Assembly (NCBI GenBank): GCA_029777935.1
Contig: JAKORH010000149.1
Location: 1-31,992, forward strand
Origin: Pseudomonadota bacterium
Lineage (GTDB): Bacteria; Pseudomonadota; Gammaproteobacteria; Burkholderiales; Burkholderiaceae
DNA length: 31,992 nt
Direction: 5' to 3'
This document shows positions 7,543 through 17,004 of the stretch, piece after piece. Made by a program: the position numbers and the translations under genes. The notes beneath the pieces are model-generated. The model saw only the letters and a list, made by a program, of their open reading frames with translations, ran no database searches and was not told the DNA's origin. The number at the start of each line of letters is the position of its first letter. The first letter of the stretch is position 1.

Positions 7543-8084
7543 CGGTCGATCGCATGACTGCCTGGACGGCGCTGAACGACATCGAGATGCTGAAGGCGTG
7601 CGTTCCGGGCTGCGAGAGCTTCACCGCGGTCGGGGAGAGCCGCTACGACGTCACGATGAATGCCGCGATCGGACCCGTCAAATCGCGTTTCAAGGGCGGG
7701 GTCGAACTGGCGGATGTCGACGCGCCGAACGCGTACACGATGAAGTTCGACAGCTCGGGCGGGGCCGCCGGCTTCGCGCGCGGCGAGGTGCACGTGGCGC
7801 TGGCCGACGAGGGCGCGGGCACAAGGCTGTCGTACGTCGCCAATGTGCACGTCGGCGGCAAGCTGGCGCAGGTCGGTTCCCGGCTGATCGACGCGGCCGC
7901 CGGCGCCATGGCGGAGAAATTCTTCGAAGCCTTCGATGCGCGCGTGCGCGCGCGCGCCAGGGCCGAGCTCGAGGAGACCAAGGTGCACGTCGACGCCGAT
8001 CTGTCCAAGCCGCTGCCGCAGGCCAGATTCGGTTTCTGGAGCTTCCTGAAGATCTTCCTGCGGCGGCTGTTCGCGCGCCGCTGA
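7515..8084 (+). CDS. coxG: CoxG-type SRPBCC protein (carbon monoxide dehydrogenase subunit G family)
   Basis: A 189-residue SRPBCC-fold protein starting at a GTG inside the end of coxE, with GAGGGA a few bases upstream. The family hallmarks are LKGEQVLTVDRMTAWTAL, MLKACVPGCESF, and AAAGAMAEKFFEAFDARV. The C-terminus (ARFGFWSFLKIFLRRLFARR) is a basic amphipathic helix suited to membrane contact. CoxG has been linked to anchoring CO dehydrogenase and to quinone delivery at the membrane. The same family accompanies other molybdenum hydroxylases. No such enzyme is encoded in this window, so the partner is not known. It is the last gene of the cox-like unit and pcaF follows after 95 bp. Confidence 0.88.
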   Translation: MELKGEQVLTVDRMTAWTALNDIEMLKACVPGCESFTAVGESRYDVTMNAAIGPVKSRFKGGVELADVDAPNAYTMKFDSSGGAAGFARGEVHVALADEGAGTRLSYVANVHVGGKLAQVGSRLIDAAAGAMAEKFFEAFDARVRARARAELEETKVHVDADLSKPLPQARFGFWSFLKIFLRRLFARR

Positions 8085-8141
8085 GAAGGCATGAAGATTC
8101 CGGCGCGAGCGCGCCCTGCAAGGCCGAGATCCGGACGCGCA

Positions 8142-8155
8142 GTGGAAAGTTTCAC
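8142..8155. promoter_or_regulatory. Imperfect palindrome upstream of pcaF
   Basis: GTGGAAAGTTTCAC pairs at five of seven positions, with one further G-T pair. It is the only AT-richer patch in the 95-bp gap between coxG and pcaF and lies 24 bp before the pcaF start. It could be the operator of a pca regulator (PcaQ, PcaR and PcaU types are known elsewhere), but I cannot match it to a known site. Confidence 0.25.
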
Positions 8156-8179
8156 ATCTTCTGATTCGCGAGGGACGAA

Positions 8180-9382
<1,203 letters not shown>

Positions 9383-9384
9383 CG

Positions 9385-10116
9385 ATGGCCGGGATCGCCC
9401 CGTATCGCCGGCCGTTTCCGAACACGCAACCGCCCGACCGCTTCGATCCGTATGCATCGAGCGTGCTTCGCTCGCCGCGCCAGCCGCTGGTCGCGCTGAC
9501 GCAGACGCTGTCCGAAGTCACCGGGCCGGTGTTCGGCAAGGAGTTGATCAGGAAGGACAAGGCCGGCAACATGAGCGACCTGACCGCGCACGGCAGCGAC
9601 GCGCCGCTCGGCCAGCGCATCGTCGTGCACGGCCGCGTGCTCGACGAAAATGGCCGGCCGGTGCGCAACGCGCTGATCGAGGTGTGGCAGGCCAACGCGG
9701 CGGGGCGCTACCGGCACAAGCGCGACCAGTGGAACGCGCCGCTCGATCCGAACTTCGTCGGCGAAGGACGCACGCTGACCGACGACGACGGCCGCTACAC
9801 GTTCCTGACGATCCGTCCCGGCTCGTATCCCTGGGCCAACCACTACAACGCCTGGCGGCCCGCGCACATCCACTTCTCGCTGTTCGGCACCGCGTACGCG
9901 CAGCGGCTCGTCACGCAGATGTACTTCCCGGGCGACGACATGCTGCCGTTCGATCCGATCTTCAATGCGACGCCCGACGCCAACGCGCGCAACCGGCTGA
10001 TCGCGCGCTTCGACTGGACGCGCACGGTGCCCGATTTCGCGCACGCGTTCGAATTCGACATCGTGCTGCGCGGCCGCGCCGGCACGCCGCTCGAATACCG
10101 CTCGCCGGGCGAATAG
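9385..10116 (+). CDS. pcaH: Protocatechuate 3,4-dioxygenase beta subunit
   Basis: A 243-residue iron-binding subunit of the enzyme that opens protocatechuate between the two hydroxyls to give 3-carboxy-cis,cis-muconate. The four Fe(III) ligands are in the family's positions: Tyr109 (AAGRYRHKRD), Tyr148 (GSYPWANHY), His161 and His163 (AWRPAHIHFSLFG). The N-terminal segment before the dioxygenase barrel is of normal length for PcaH. The gene lies directly after pcaF and eight bases before pcaG, the subunit it must pair with. Confidence 0.96.
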   Translation: MAGIAPYRRPFPNTQPPDRFDPYASSVLRSPRQPLVALTQTLSEVTGPVFGKELIRKDKAGNMSDLTAHGSDAPLGQRIVVHGRVLDENGRPVRNALIEVWQANAAGRYRHKRDQWNAPLDPNFVGEGRTLTDDDGRYTFLTIRPGSYPWANHYNAWRPAHIHFSLFGTAYAQRLVTQMYFPGDDMLPFDPIFNATPDANARNRLIARFDWTRTVPDFAHAFEFDIVLRGRAGTPLEYRSPGE

Positions 10117-10124
10117 GCGGCGCG

Positions 10125-10679
10125 ATGCTCTACGCGACGCCGTGGCAGACCGTCGGCCCGTATCTGTCGATCGGCATGACGTGGCTGAATACCGGCGACC
10201 TCGCCGGCGAGAGCGCGAGCGGCGAGCGCATCGCGATCGAAGGCACGTTCGTCGACGGCGATGGTCAGCCGATCACCGACGGCCTGATCGAGCTGTGGCA
10301 GGCCGATGCGCACGGCCGCTACGCGCATCCGGAAGACGCGCGCGCTCTGCCGCCCGAAGCGGGCTTCCGCGGCTTTGGCCGCGTACCGACCGACGCGCAG
10401 GGTCGCTTCCGTTTCCGCACGATCAAGCCCGGACGCGTGCCGGCCGGCGGCGGACTGCAGGCGCCGCACGTCAACGTGTCGGTGTTCGCGCGCGGGATCC
10501 TCAAGCGGCTCGTCACCCGGATCTACTTCGGCGACGAGCCATCGAATGCCGATGACCCGCTGCTGGCGCAGGTGCCCGCCGAGCGGCGCTCGACGCTGAT
10601 CGCGCTCAGGGAGCGCGACGCCTATCGCTTCGACATCGTGCTCCAGGGCGAGCGCGAAACCGTGTTCTTCGATCTTTGA
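10125..10679 (+). CDS. pcaG: Protocatechuate 3,4-dioxygenase alpha subunit
   Basis: A 184-residue partner of PcaH. The fold is shared with PcaH (TVGPYLSIGM, GLIELWQADAHGRY, GLQAPHVNVSVFARG, LVTRIYFGDE), but the iron ligands are not conserved here, as expected for the alpha subunit, which shapes the substrate pocket. The stop overlaps the likely TTG start of pcaB (TTGA at 10676-10679). Confidence 0.95.
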   Translation: MLYATPWQTVGPYLSIGMTWLNTGDLAGESASGERIAIEGTFVDGDGQPITDGLIELWQADAHGRYAHPEDARALPPEAGFRGFGRVPTDAQGRFRFRTIKPGRVPAGGGLQAPHVNVSVFARGILKRLVTRIYFGDEPSNADDPLLAQVPAERRSTLIALRERDAYRFDIVLQGERETVFFDL

Positions 10680-12028
10680 GCGTGCTGCCGCTGTTCACGA
10701 CCGACGCGCTGCGCGCCTGCTTCTCCGAACAGGCGCGCGTGCAGGCGATGCTCGACTTCGAGCGCGCGCTCGCCACGGCGCAGGCGAAGTGCGGCGTGAT
10801 TCCGGCGCACGCCGCGGCGGCGATCGCGCCCGCGTGCGACGCGCGGCGGATCGACCTCGACGAACTGGCGCAACGGTCGGTCGCGGCCGGCAACCTCGCG
10901 ATTCCGCTGGTCCGGCAACTGACGCATGCGGTCGAGGCGGCCGACGCCGATGCGGCGCGCCGCGTGCATTGGGGCGCGACCAGCCAGGATGCGATCGACA
11001 CCGGCATGGTGCTGCAGTTGCAGCGCGCGCTGCCGCTGGTCGAGGCCGATGCCGATGCGCTGGCGCATGCGCTCGCTGCGCTGGCGGAACGGTACAAGGC
11101 CACGCCGATGGCAGGCCGCACGTGGCTGCAGCATGCGACGCCGGTCACGTTCGGGCTGAAGGCGGCCGGCTGGCTCGCCGCGCTCGAACGCGACCGGCAG
11201 CGGCTGGCGCAGCTCGCGCCGCGGCTCTTCGTGCTGCAGTTCGGCGGTGCGGCCGGCACGCTGGCGGCGCTCGGCGAGCGCGGGCTTGCGGTCGCGCAGG
11301 CGCTTGCCGACGAACTCGGCCTCGCGCTGCCGGACATGCCGTGGCACGCGCAGCGCGACCGCTTTGCCGAGATCGCCGCGACGCTCGGGATCCTGACCGG
11401 CACGCTCGGCAAGATCGCGCGCGATCTCGCGTCGCTGATGCAGACCGAAATCGCCGAGGCGTTCGAGCCCGCGGCGGAAGGCAAGGGCGGGTCGTCGACC
11501 CTGCCGCACAAGCGCAACCCGGTCGGAGCCGCGCTCGCGCTCGCCGCCGCTACGCGCGTGCCGGGGCTGGTGGCGACGATGCTCGCGGCGATGCCGCAGG
11601 AGCACGAGCGCGGGCTGGGCAATTGGCACGCCGAGTGGGACACGCTGCCGGAGATCGTGCTGCTCGCCGGCGGCGCCTTGCGGCAGGTGCGCGGAGCGAT
11701 CGAAGGGCTCGAGGTCGACGTCGACCGGATGCGCGCGAATCTCGACGCCACGCGCGGACTGATCTTTGCCGAGGCGGTGGCGATGGCGCTGGCGCAGAGG
11801 ATTGGCAAGCCCGCCGCGCATCAGCTGGTCGAAGCGTGCGCGCGCACGGCGGCCGGGCAGAGGCGTGCGCTGCGCGACGTGCTCGCGGCCACGCCCGAGG
11901 TCGCGGCGCATCTATCCGCGGAGCAACTCGACCGCCTGTTCGATCCGCAGGCTGCGACCGGTCTCGCCGGCAGTTTGGTCGACCGTGTGCTCGGCTCATA
12001 CTGCCGCGATCGCGCATCCGCACCTTGA
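10676..12028 (+). CDS. pcaB: 3-carboxy-cis,cis-muconate cycloisomerase
   Basis: A 450-residue member of the fumarase/aspartase superfamily that turns 3-carboxy-cis,cis-muconate into 4-carboxymuconolactone. The superfamily signature GSSTLPHKRNP is at 272-282, and GATSQDAIDTG (100-110) is the second active-site segment. The start is uncertain: TTG at 10676 overlaps the pcaG stop, and GTG at 10682 is two codons later. The C-terminal domain is complete. It is the last gene of pcaFHGB. A REP-like element and the convergent aroQ gene follow. Confidence 0.94.
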   Translation: MSVLPLFTTDALRACFSEQARVQAMLDFERALATAQAKCGVIPAHAAAAIAPACDARRIDLDELAQRSVAAGNLAIPLVRQLTHAVEAADADAARRVHWGATSQDAIDTGMVLQLQRALPLVEADADALAHALAALAERYKATPMAGRTWLQHATPVTFGLKAAGWLAALERDRQRLAQLAPRLFVLQFGGAAGTLAALGERGLAVAQALADELGLALPDMPWHAQRDRFAEIAATLGILTGTLGKIARDLASLMQTEIAEAFEPAAEGKGGSSTLPHKRNPVGAALALAAATRVPGLVATMLAAMPQEHERGLGNWHAEWDTLPEIVLLAGGALRQVRGAIEGLEVDVDRMRANLDATRGLIFAEAVAMALAQRIGKPAAHQLVEACARTAAGQRRALRDVLAATPEVAAHLSAEQLDRLFDPQAATGLAGSLVDRVLGSYCRDRASAP

Positions 12029-12031
12029 GCG

Positions 12032-12123
12032 CGTCGTCACCGGCGCAGGCGGGGAGCGCCGGTGAATCGATCCCGGCGCCGACTCGCCCGCTGCCGTCGC
12101 CCCAGGGCCGCGCCGGGGCGACG
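12032..12123. repeat. REP-like GC-rich palindromic element, copy 1
   Basis: The left end CGTCGTCACCGGCG and right end CGCCGGGGCGACG are near inverted copies, and the interior holds smaller GC-rich inverted repeats (CACCGGCG and CGCCGGTG at 12038-12064). The same termini recur at 25035-25134. Copy 1 fills the space between the convergent pcaB and aroQ genes, the usual site for REP-type elements, where it could act in transcript ending or 3' stability. Confidence 0.55.
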
Positions 12124-12127
12124 ATCT

Positions 12128-12568
12128 TCACTCGCCGATCAGCGCCGCCAGCCGCCGCAGTGCGAACAGATAGCCTTGCGTGCCGCAGCCGGCGATCACG
12201 CCTGTCGCGACCGAAGACACGTACGAGTGGTGCCGGAACGGTTCGCGCGCGTGGATGTTCGAGACGTGCACCTCGATGATCGGGCACGCGCACGCCTTCA
12301 GCGCGTCCAGGATCGCCACCGACGTGTGCGAGAACGCCGCCGGGTTGATCACGATGCCGGCCGCGCGCGTGCGTGCCTCGTGGATCCATTCGATCAACTG
12401 GTGCTCGGCGTTGCTCTGCCGAAACTCGAGCGTGAGCTTCAGCTCGGCGGCGATCAGCGTGCATTCGTCCTGCACGTCGGAGAGCGTGGCGCGGCCATAG
12501 ACCTCCGGCTCGCGCAGGCCGAGCAGGTTCAGGTTCGGGCCGTTCAGCACGTACACGATGCGGCTCAT
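12128..12568 (-). CDS. aroQ: Type II 3-dehydroquinate dehydratase
   Basis: A 146-residue dodecameric-type dehydroquinase converting 3-dehydroquinate to 3-dehydroshikimate. Family motifs are complete: NGPNLNLLG near the N-terminus, REPEVYG with catalytic Tyr24, [34 protein letters not shown], and [20 protein letters not shown] with the catalytic His. GGAGAG just before the ATG supports the start. The enzyme serves aromatic biosynthesis, but type II enzymes also act in quinate breakdown, whose product 3-dehydroshikimate feeds protocatechuate. Sitting head-to-head with the PcaC-PcaD gene inside the pca cluster makes a catabolic or double role plausible. No quinate dehydrogenase or dehydroshikimate dehydratase gene is in the window to confirm it. 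Confidence 0.95.
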   Translation of the reverse strand: MSRIVYVLNGPNLNLLGLREPEVYGRATLSDVQDECTLIAAELKLTLEFRQSNAEHQLIEWIHEARTRAAGIVINPAAFSHTSVAILDALKACACPIIEVHVSNIHAREPFRHHSYVSSVATGVIAGCGTQGYLFALRRLAALIGE

Positions 12569-12585
12569 GGCCTCTCCGGCGGACT

Positions 12586-12591
12586 TAGACT
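12586..12591 (+). promoter_or_regulatory. Possible -10 box for the pcaC-pcaD fusion gene
   Basis: TAGACT lies 25 bases before the ATG at 12617, in the 48-bp gap separating it from aroQ. The divergent promoters of both genes must fit in this gap or reach into the aroQ coding region. No clear -35 is seen. Confidence 0.25.
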
Positions 12592-12616
12592 GCGCTCATG
12601 ATAAGGGGACCCGCCG

Positions 12617-13855
12617 ATGAGCCAGCATGAATTCAATGACGACCTCGAGCGCGGGCTGGCCAACCGCCGCGCGATCCTCGGCGACGCCTGGGTCGACCGC
12701 TCGCTCGGCAACGCGACCGCCTTCAACGCCGAATTCCAGAACCTGATCTCGCGTTATGCCTGGCACGACATCTGGGGCCGTCCCGGGCTCGATCCGAAGA
12801 CGCGCCGGGTGATCGTGCTGGCGATCACTTGCGCGCTCGGCCGCTGGGAGGAGTTCGAACTGCACCTGCGCGCCGCGCTGACCGGCGAGCCGGCCTCGGC
12901 GCTCACGCCCGACGAGGTGAAGGAAGTGCTGATGCAGGCCGCGATCTACGCCGGCGTGCCCGCGGCCAACACCGCGTTCAGCCATGCGCAGAAGGTGCTG
13001 CGCGAGATCGGCATGACCCCGGGGCCGGGCGACGTGCTCGTTGCCGCGCATCCGGGTGCCGGTCGCACGGCGCGCACGTCGAGCGCGCCGGCGCTGCACT
13101 TCAGCGTGCGTGCACCGAGTGCGCCGCGCCACACGATCGTGCTCAGCCACGCGCTCGGCTGCGATCTTTCGATGTGGGATGCGCTGGCGAACTCGCTCGC
13201 GCGCGAGCATCGCGTGATCGCATACGACCATCGCGGCCACGGGAGATCGGGCGTGCCCGACGGCGCGTACACGATGGCCCAACTCGCCGACGACGCCGAG
13301 CGCCTGCTCGCCGAGATCGGCGCCGGACCGGTGATCTGGATCGGCCTGTCGATGGGCGGCATGGTCGGGCAGGAACTCGCGCTGCGCCATCCCGCGCGCG
13401 TGCAGGCGCTGGTGATCGCGAACTCGACCGGCCGCTATCCGCCGGAGAACCTGCCGCTGTGGCAGCAGCGGATCGACGCGGTGCGCGCCGGCGGCATGGC
13501 AGCGATCGCCGACATGGTGCTCGCGCGCTACTTCAGCGACGCCTTCCGCGCCGCGCGCCCGGCCATCGTCGAGCGCTTCCGCCGCCGGCTCCTGAGCACC
13601 GATGCCGCGGGCTATCTCGGCTGCTGCTTTGCCGTGCGCGACGTCGATACGCTCGATCGGCTGGCGCGACTCGCGCTGCCCGCGCTGGTGATCGCGGGCG
13701 AACTCGACCAAGGCACGCCGGTGGAGTTTTCGAGGGCGCTCGCGGACAAATTGCGCGGCAAGCTCGCCGTGATCCCCGCTGCCGCGCATCTTTCCGTGAC
13801 CGAAGAGCCGGCGGAGTTCGAGCGGATCGTGCGCGATTTCATCGCGCCGCTGTGA
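12617..13855 (+). CDS. Fused 4-carboxymuconolactone decarboxylase / 3-oxoadipate enol-lactonase (PcaC-PcaD order)
   Basis: A 412-residue two-domain protein. Residues 1-130 are a PcaC-type decarboxylase ([57 protein letters not shown]). After a linker rich in Gly, Ala, Thr and Ser (about 135-160), residues 160-412 form an alpha/beta-hydrolase of PcaD type with oxyanion region [20 protein letters not shown], nucleophile Ser245 in GLSMGGM, Asp364 in AGELDQGTP and His391 in AAAHLSV. It decarboxylates 4-carboxymuconolactone and then hydrolyses the enol-lactone to beta-ketoadipate. In the better-known PcaL fusions, PcaD comes first and PcaC second. Here the order is reversed. AAGGGGA seven bases before the ATG supports the start. 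It completes the ring-cleavage steps encoded by pcaHGB. Confidence 0.93.
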   Translation: MSQHEFNDDLERGLANRRAILGDAWVDRSLGNATAFNAEFQNLISRYAWHDIWGRPGLDPKTRRVIVLAITCALGRWEEFELHLRAALTGEPASALTPDEVKEVLMQAAIYAGVPAANTAFSHAQKVLREIGMTPGPGDVLVAAHPGAGRTARTSSAPALHFSVRAPSAPRHTIVLSHALGCDLSMWDALANSLAREHRVIAYDHRGHGRSGVPDGAYTMAQLADDAERLLAEIGAGPVIWIGLSMGGMVGQELALRHPARVQALVIANSTGRYPPENLPLWQQRIDAVRAGGMAAIADMVLARYFSDAFRAARPAIVERFRRRLLSTDAAGYLGCCFAVRDVDTLDRLARLALPALVIAGELDQGTPVEFSRALADKLRGKLAVIPAAAHLSVTEEPAEFERIVRDFIAPL

Positions 13856-13936
13856 TCGCCGCGCGGGCCGGAACGGCCAACGCGTGAATTGCCCCGTCTT
13901 TGCGCCGGTGTTCGGCCGAAGCGCTGCGCGTGTGCC

Positions 13937-13944
13937 GCCGATAC
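13937..13944 (+). promoter_or_regulatory. Possible sigma-28 (FliA) -10 box for the chemoreceptor gene
   Basis: GCCGATAC matches seven of eight bases of the flagellar/chemotaxis sigma factor -10 consensus GCCGATAA and lies 77 bp before the chemoreceptor start at 14022. The expected -35 (TAAA) is poorly represented at the right distance (GAAG at 13918-13921), so confidence is low. Confidence 0.3.
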
Positions 13945-14021
13945 TTGCCTCAGTAGTGGCCGCGGACCTCAGCGGCCATGGCGCGAGCGCGCGAACTCAT
14001 TCCGATCACAGAGCGACTTCC

Positions 14022-15710
14022 ATGGGAGCCATGCTGCAGGCGGGGGTGGTGGATTCGCGCCCCGTGGCCTCGAGGCCGATCCAGGTCGACGACGGCTTCT
14101 TCACCTACCACGGCCTGTGGGCTCCGGGCGTGCGGCTGCTGCGGCAGCTGAACTTCATGGCCAAGTCGCTCCTGATGTCGGTCGTGTTCCTGCTGCCACT
14201 GCTGTCGATCATGGGCTGGCAGCTGAAGGAGCAGTCGGATCGCATGTTGAAGGACCGCATCGATGCGACGCGGCAGCACGTGGAAATCGCGCACGGCATC
14301 CTCGCCTGGGCGCAGGCGCAGGAGGCTGCCGGCCACATGTCGCGCGAGCAGGCCCAGAGGCTGGCGAAGCAGCAGATCGCGACGCTGCGCTACGACGGCA
14401 GCGAGCATTTCTGGATCAACGACATGCAGCCGCGCATGGTCATGCATCCGCTCGAGCCGGAGCTCGACGGCAAGGACCTGTCGGAGATCAAGGACGCGGA
14501 CGGGCTGCCGCTGTTCAAGGCGTTTGTCGACACCGTGCGCAGGGAGGGGCGCGGCTTCGTCGGCTATCCGTGGCCGAAGCCGGGCAGCGAGCAGCCGGTC
14601 GACAGGGTGTCGTACGTGATGGGCTTCGAGCCGTGGGGCTGGATCGTTGGCTCGGGTGTCTACGTCGGCGACGTGCACGCGCGGGTCGTGCAGCAGGCGA
14701 AGTGGTTCGCGGGCGTGATCGCTGTGATGCTGCTGCTGGCCGGCTACCTGTTTGCGTGCGTCTACCGCGTGATGGACGGCGGAGTGAGGGAGACCCAGCG
14801 TCATCTGACGGCGATGACGACCGGCGACCTGACAACGACCCCTACGCCGTGGGGTCGTGACGAGCCGGCGCGGCTGATGTTCGACCTGGCCCGAATGCAG
14901 CACTCGCTGCGGACGATGGTGCAGCAGGTGCGCCATTCGAGCGACGACATCGTGCGCTCGAGCAGCGAGATCGCCAGCGGCGCAACCGATCTGTCGGCGC
15001 GCACCGGGCGCGCGGCCACGAACCTCGAACGGTCGGCCGCGTCGATGGAGGAGATCACGTCGACCGTGAAGACGACGTCCGACAACACCGCGGAAGCGGC
15101 GCGCGTCGCCGAACACAATGCCGAAGCCGCGGCAGACGGCGGGCGCGCGATGCGCGACGTGGTGGCTACGATGGAGGGCATCCGCGCGTCGTCGGCGCGC
15201 ATCGGCGAGATCATCGGCACCATCGATGGCATCGCGTTCCAGACCAACATCCTGGCGCTGAACGCCGCGGTCGAGGCCGCGCGCGCCGGCGGACAGGGTC
15301 GCGGCTTCGCGGTCGTCGCCGGCGAAGTGCGGGCGCTCGCGCAGCGAAGCGCCGCCGCCGCGCGGGAAATCAAGGAGCTGATCAGCGGCAGCGTGGCGCA
15401 GGTCGAGAGCGGAACCGGCGTGGTGCGCGAGGCCGGCGACAGGATCGAGCAGATCGTCGCCTCGTCGCAGCGCGTGAACCAGTTGCTGAACGAGATCGCC
15501 AGCGGCGCACGCGAGCAGAGCGCGGGCATCGGCCAGATCGACCAGGCGGTGCAGGAACTCGACGGCATGACGCAGCAGAACGCGACGCTGGTCGAGCAGA
15601 CCGCGACGGCTGCGGCGGCGTTGCGCGACCGCGCCCACGTGCTGGCCGGGCTGGTGCGCCGCTTCCGGCTGCCCGACGCTCCGGCCGTGCCGGAGTCGGC
15701 ACCGGACTAA
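14022..15710 (+). CDS. Methyl-accepting chemotaxis protein with periplasmic Cache domain
   Basis: A 562-residue chemoreceptor. A first membrane helix ([18 protein letters not shown], about 49-66) and a second ([17 protein letters not shown], about 228-244) flank a periplasmic single-Cache domain with [38 protein letters not shown] and [20 protein letters not shown]-like linker follows. The cytoplasmic part ends in the conserved signalling tip [20 protein letters not shown], and [11 protein letters not shown] follows it. There is no C-terminal NWETF-type pentapeptide, so CheR/CheB tethering is unlikely. The frame is open upstream to 13884, but the ATG at 14022 begins the typical receptor. An earlier start would add 46 unconvincing residues. 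A small organic-acid or aromatic ligand would suit the Cache type and the pca neighbours, but this is inference. Confidence 0.92.
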   Translation: MGAMLQAGVVDSRPVASRPIQVDDGFFTYHGLWAPGVRLLRQLNFMAKSLLMSVVFLLPLLSIMGWQLKEQSDRMLKDRIDATRQHVEIAHGILAWAQAQEAAGHMSREQAQRLAKQQIATLRYDGSEHFWINDMQPRMVMHPLEPELDGKDLSEIKDADGLPLFKAFVDTVRREGRGFVGYPWPKPGSEQPVDRVSYVMGFEPWGWIVGSGVYVGDVHARVVQQAKWFAGVIAVMLLLAGYLFACVYRVMDGGVRETQRHLTAMTTGDLTTTPTPWGRDEPARLMFDLARMQHSLRTMVQQVRHSSDDIVRSSSEIASGATDLSARTGRAATNLERSAASMEEITSTVKTTSDNTAEAARVAEHNAEAAADGGRAMRDVVATMEGIRASSARIGEIIGTIDGIAFQTNILALNAAVEAARAGGQGRGFAVVAGEVRALAQRSAAAAREIKELISGSVAQVESGTGVVREAGDRIEQIVASSQRVNQLLNEIASGAREQSAGIGQIDQAVQELDGMTQQNATLVEQTATAAAALRDRAHVLAGLVRRFRLPDAPAVPESAPD

Positions 15711-16027
15711 GACGCGCCCGACATTTCCGATGCCGCACACTTCTCGTTGACCGCGGCACCGGTCGAAGTCCGGGACGAAGTGGCGGCGTTGTTCGCGGCG
15801 CTGTCCCCTCGCGGATTGACGCGGTGTCGCTTGAAGTGCGAGCCCATGGGGGGTCTGATGAATTCCTGCCGAGCAGGGACGCGCCGTCATCGACGCGGAA
15901 GCTTGCGGGGCTGGTTCCGCGATTGCGAACTGCTCGAAATCTCTTCTCCTGCGGAGCACCAGACGGTCGACGGCACCTGACCCGCATCGTCGCCCGTCGG
16001 ACAACAGGGTCTCCCGGGAGGAAGACG
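15711..16027. other. 317-bp gap without a convincing gene
   Basis: Between the chemoreceptor and the lipoprotein I see no coding frame with family features and no clear terminator. An inverted repeat CTCCGGC/GCCGGAG at 15679-15695, inside the last codons of the chemoreceptor gene, could form a hairpin but has no T-run. The promoter of the lipoprotein gene is presumably here. Confidence 0.4.
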
Positions 16028-16669
16028 ATGCGTGCAACGACCAGTGCGACTATTCGGGCGACGCAGGCTGCGGCGGTCGGTTGTGCGTTGGCGCTGCCGC
16101 TCGCTGGTTGCGAGATCTACCGCGCCTATGACACCGAGCGGCGCATGTGCGAGCGAAGCCCGGGCGTGTGCGTCGACGGACATCTCGCGATGACCCATGT
16201 CGCGCCGGTGATGGTCTTGCCCGACGTGGCCTGGCAGCTTCCGGACCTGATCGTCACCAACGTGAGCTGCACGCGAAGCGTCGACAAGGTCTTTCTCGGG
16301 GCGCGCATCGCCAACGACGGAAATGCGCCGGTTCCCTCGTGGGCACCGGACCAGCCGCCCGTGTACGTCGAGGTGCAGGCGACGCTCGATCGGGGCGGGC
16401 CCAACGAGCGGAGATTGCCGCTCGCGACGATCGCGGCTCCTGCGCCCGGAAGTTCGAATGCCGGGTCGCTCGTCGACATTCCCGGCGCCGATCCGCTGAA
16501 CGTCCGGATGTTCTTCGAGATGTACGTCAATCCTCCGATTCCGAACGTGGCACCGGCCGGGCACGTCTGGGAATCCAACATCCAGAACAACGTTCGCTGC
16601 GGGCTTTGCACCTGCAATGTCGACGGGTGCACGGTCGCGCAACTGCCGACGTGCGTGACCGGACCGTAG
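16028..16669 (+). CDS. Secreted lipoprotein with a CARDB-like beta-sandwich
   Basis: A 213-residue lipoprotein. The signal ends in the lipobox LPLAGC (Cys27) and GGAGGA precedes the ATG. From about 70 to 180 the sequence resembles a CARDB/Ig-like fold (LPDLIVTNVSCTRS, VFLGARIANDGNAPVPSW, VYVEVQATLD). The C-terminus is rich in cysteines (NNVRCGLCTCNVDGCTVAQL), with six in about 25 residues, probably disulfide-bonded in the periplasm. No enzymatic motif is seen. Function is unknown. It may be a cell-surface binding or adhesion module. It faces fmdB tail-to-tail. Confidence 0.72.
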   Translation: MRATTSATIRATQAAAVGCALALPLAGCEIYRAYDTERRMCERSPGVCVDGHLAMTHVAPVMVLPDVAWQLPDLIVTNVSCTRSVDKVFLGARIANDGNAPVPSWAPDQPPVYVEVQATLDRGGPNERRLPLATIAAPAPGSSNAGSLVDIPGADPLNVRMFFEMYVNPPIPNVAPAGHVWESNIQNNVRCGLCTCNVDGCTVAQLPTCVTGP

Positions 16670-16753
16670 GCCCGCGCGGCGCCCCGATCGGGTTATCGCG
16701 AGAAACCGGCCCCTGGAAGTTCTTGCTGACGCGCCGAAGCGCGAAGACCGGAC

Positions 16754-16972
16754 TCAGTGCAGCGCGCAACTTCCCGGGCCGTCGGGATGGCCGCAGTTGC
16801 CGCACGGGCCGGCTGTCTCCGGCATCGCGTCCGCGGACGCGGTCGCGAAAACGGACAGCCGCTTCTCGAGGTGCGTCGAGCGGCATTGCGGGCATTCCGG
16901 CACCGTATCCGAGCGTACGAGCTGCTCGAACTCGCGGCCACAGTCCTGGCAGGCATATTCGAAGATCGGCAC
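16754..16972 (-). CDS. FmdB-family zinc-ribbon protein
   Basis: A 72-residue protein starting at GTG 16972 (VPIFEYACQDCGREFEQLVR) with AAGGAG eight bases upstream, which fixes the start. The paired CxxCG (Cys8, Cys11) and CPQC (Cys27, Cys30) form the zinc ribbon of the FmdB group. A second Cys set at the end (CGNCGHPDGPGSCALH) may bind another metal. Members are often annotated as regulators of formamidase or amidase genes, but experimental evidence is thin. The gene follows the nucleoside transporter by 32 bp on the same strand and is probably co-transcribed. Confidence 0.88.
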   Translation of the reverse strand: MPIFEYACQDCGREFEQLVRSDTVPECPQCRSTHLEKRLSVFATASADAMPETAGPCGNCGHPDGPGSCALH

Positions 16973-17004
16973 GAGGTATCTCCTTTGCTGCGCCCCATTA
17001 TCCA

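Noticed and set aside
13884..14021. Earlier start of the chemoreceptor at 13884.
   Set aside because: It would add 46 residues without signal or conserved features and would cover the likely promoter.
15679..15695. Hairpin CTCCGGC/GCCGGAG at the end of the chemoreceptor gene as a terminator.
   Set aside because: It is inside the coding sequence and no T-run follows. In such GC-rich DNA short inverted repeats are expected by chance.
15747..15980. 77-codon frame with a TTG start in the gap after the chemoreceptor.
   Set aside because: No Shine-Dalgarno, no recognisable domain and no coding-type composition difference from the surroundings.
13950..16037. Minus-strand open frame of about 695 codons opposite the chemoreceptor.
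   Set aside because: Antisense of a gene with clear transmembrane, Cache and signalling-tip features; rich in Arg, His and Gln with no recognisable domain.
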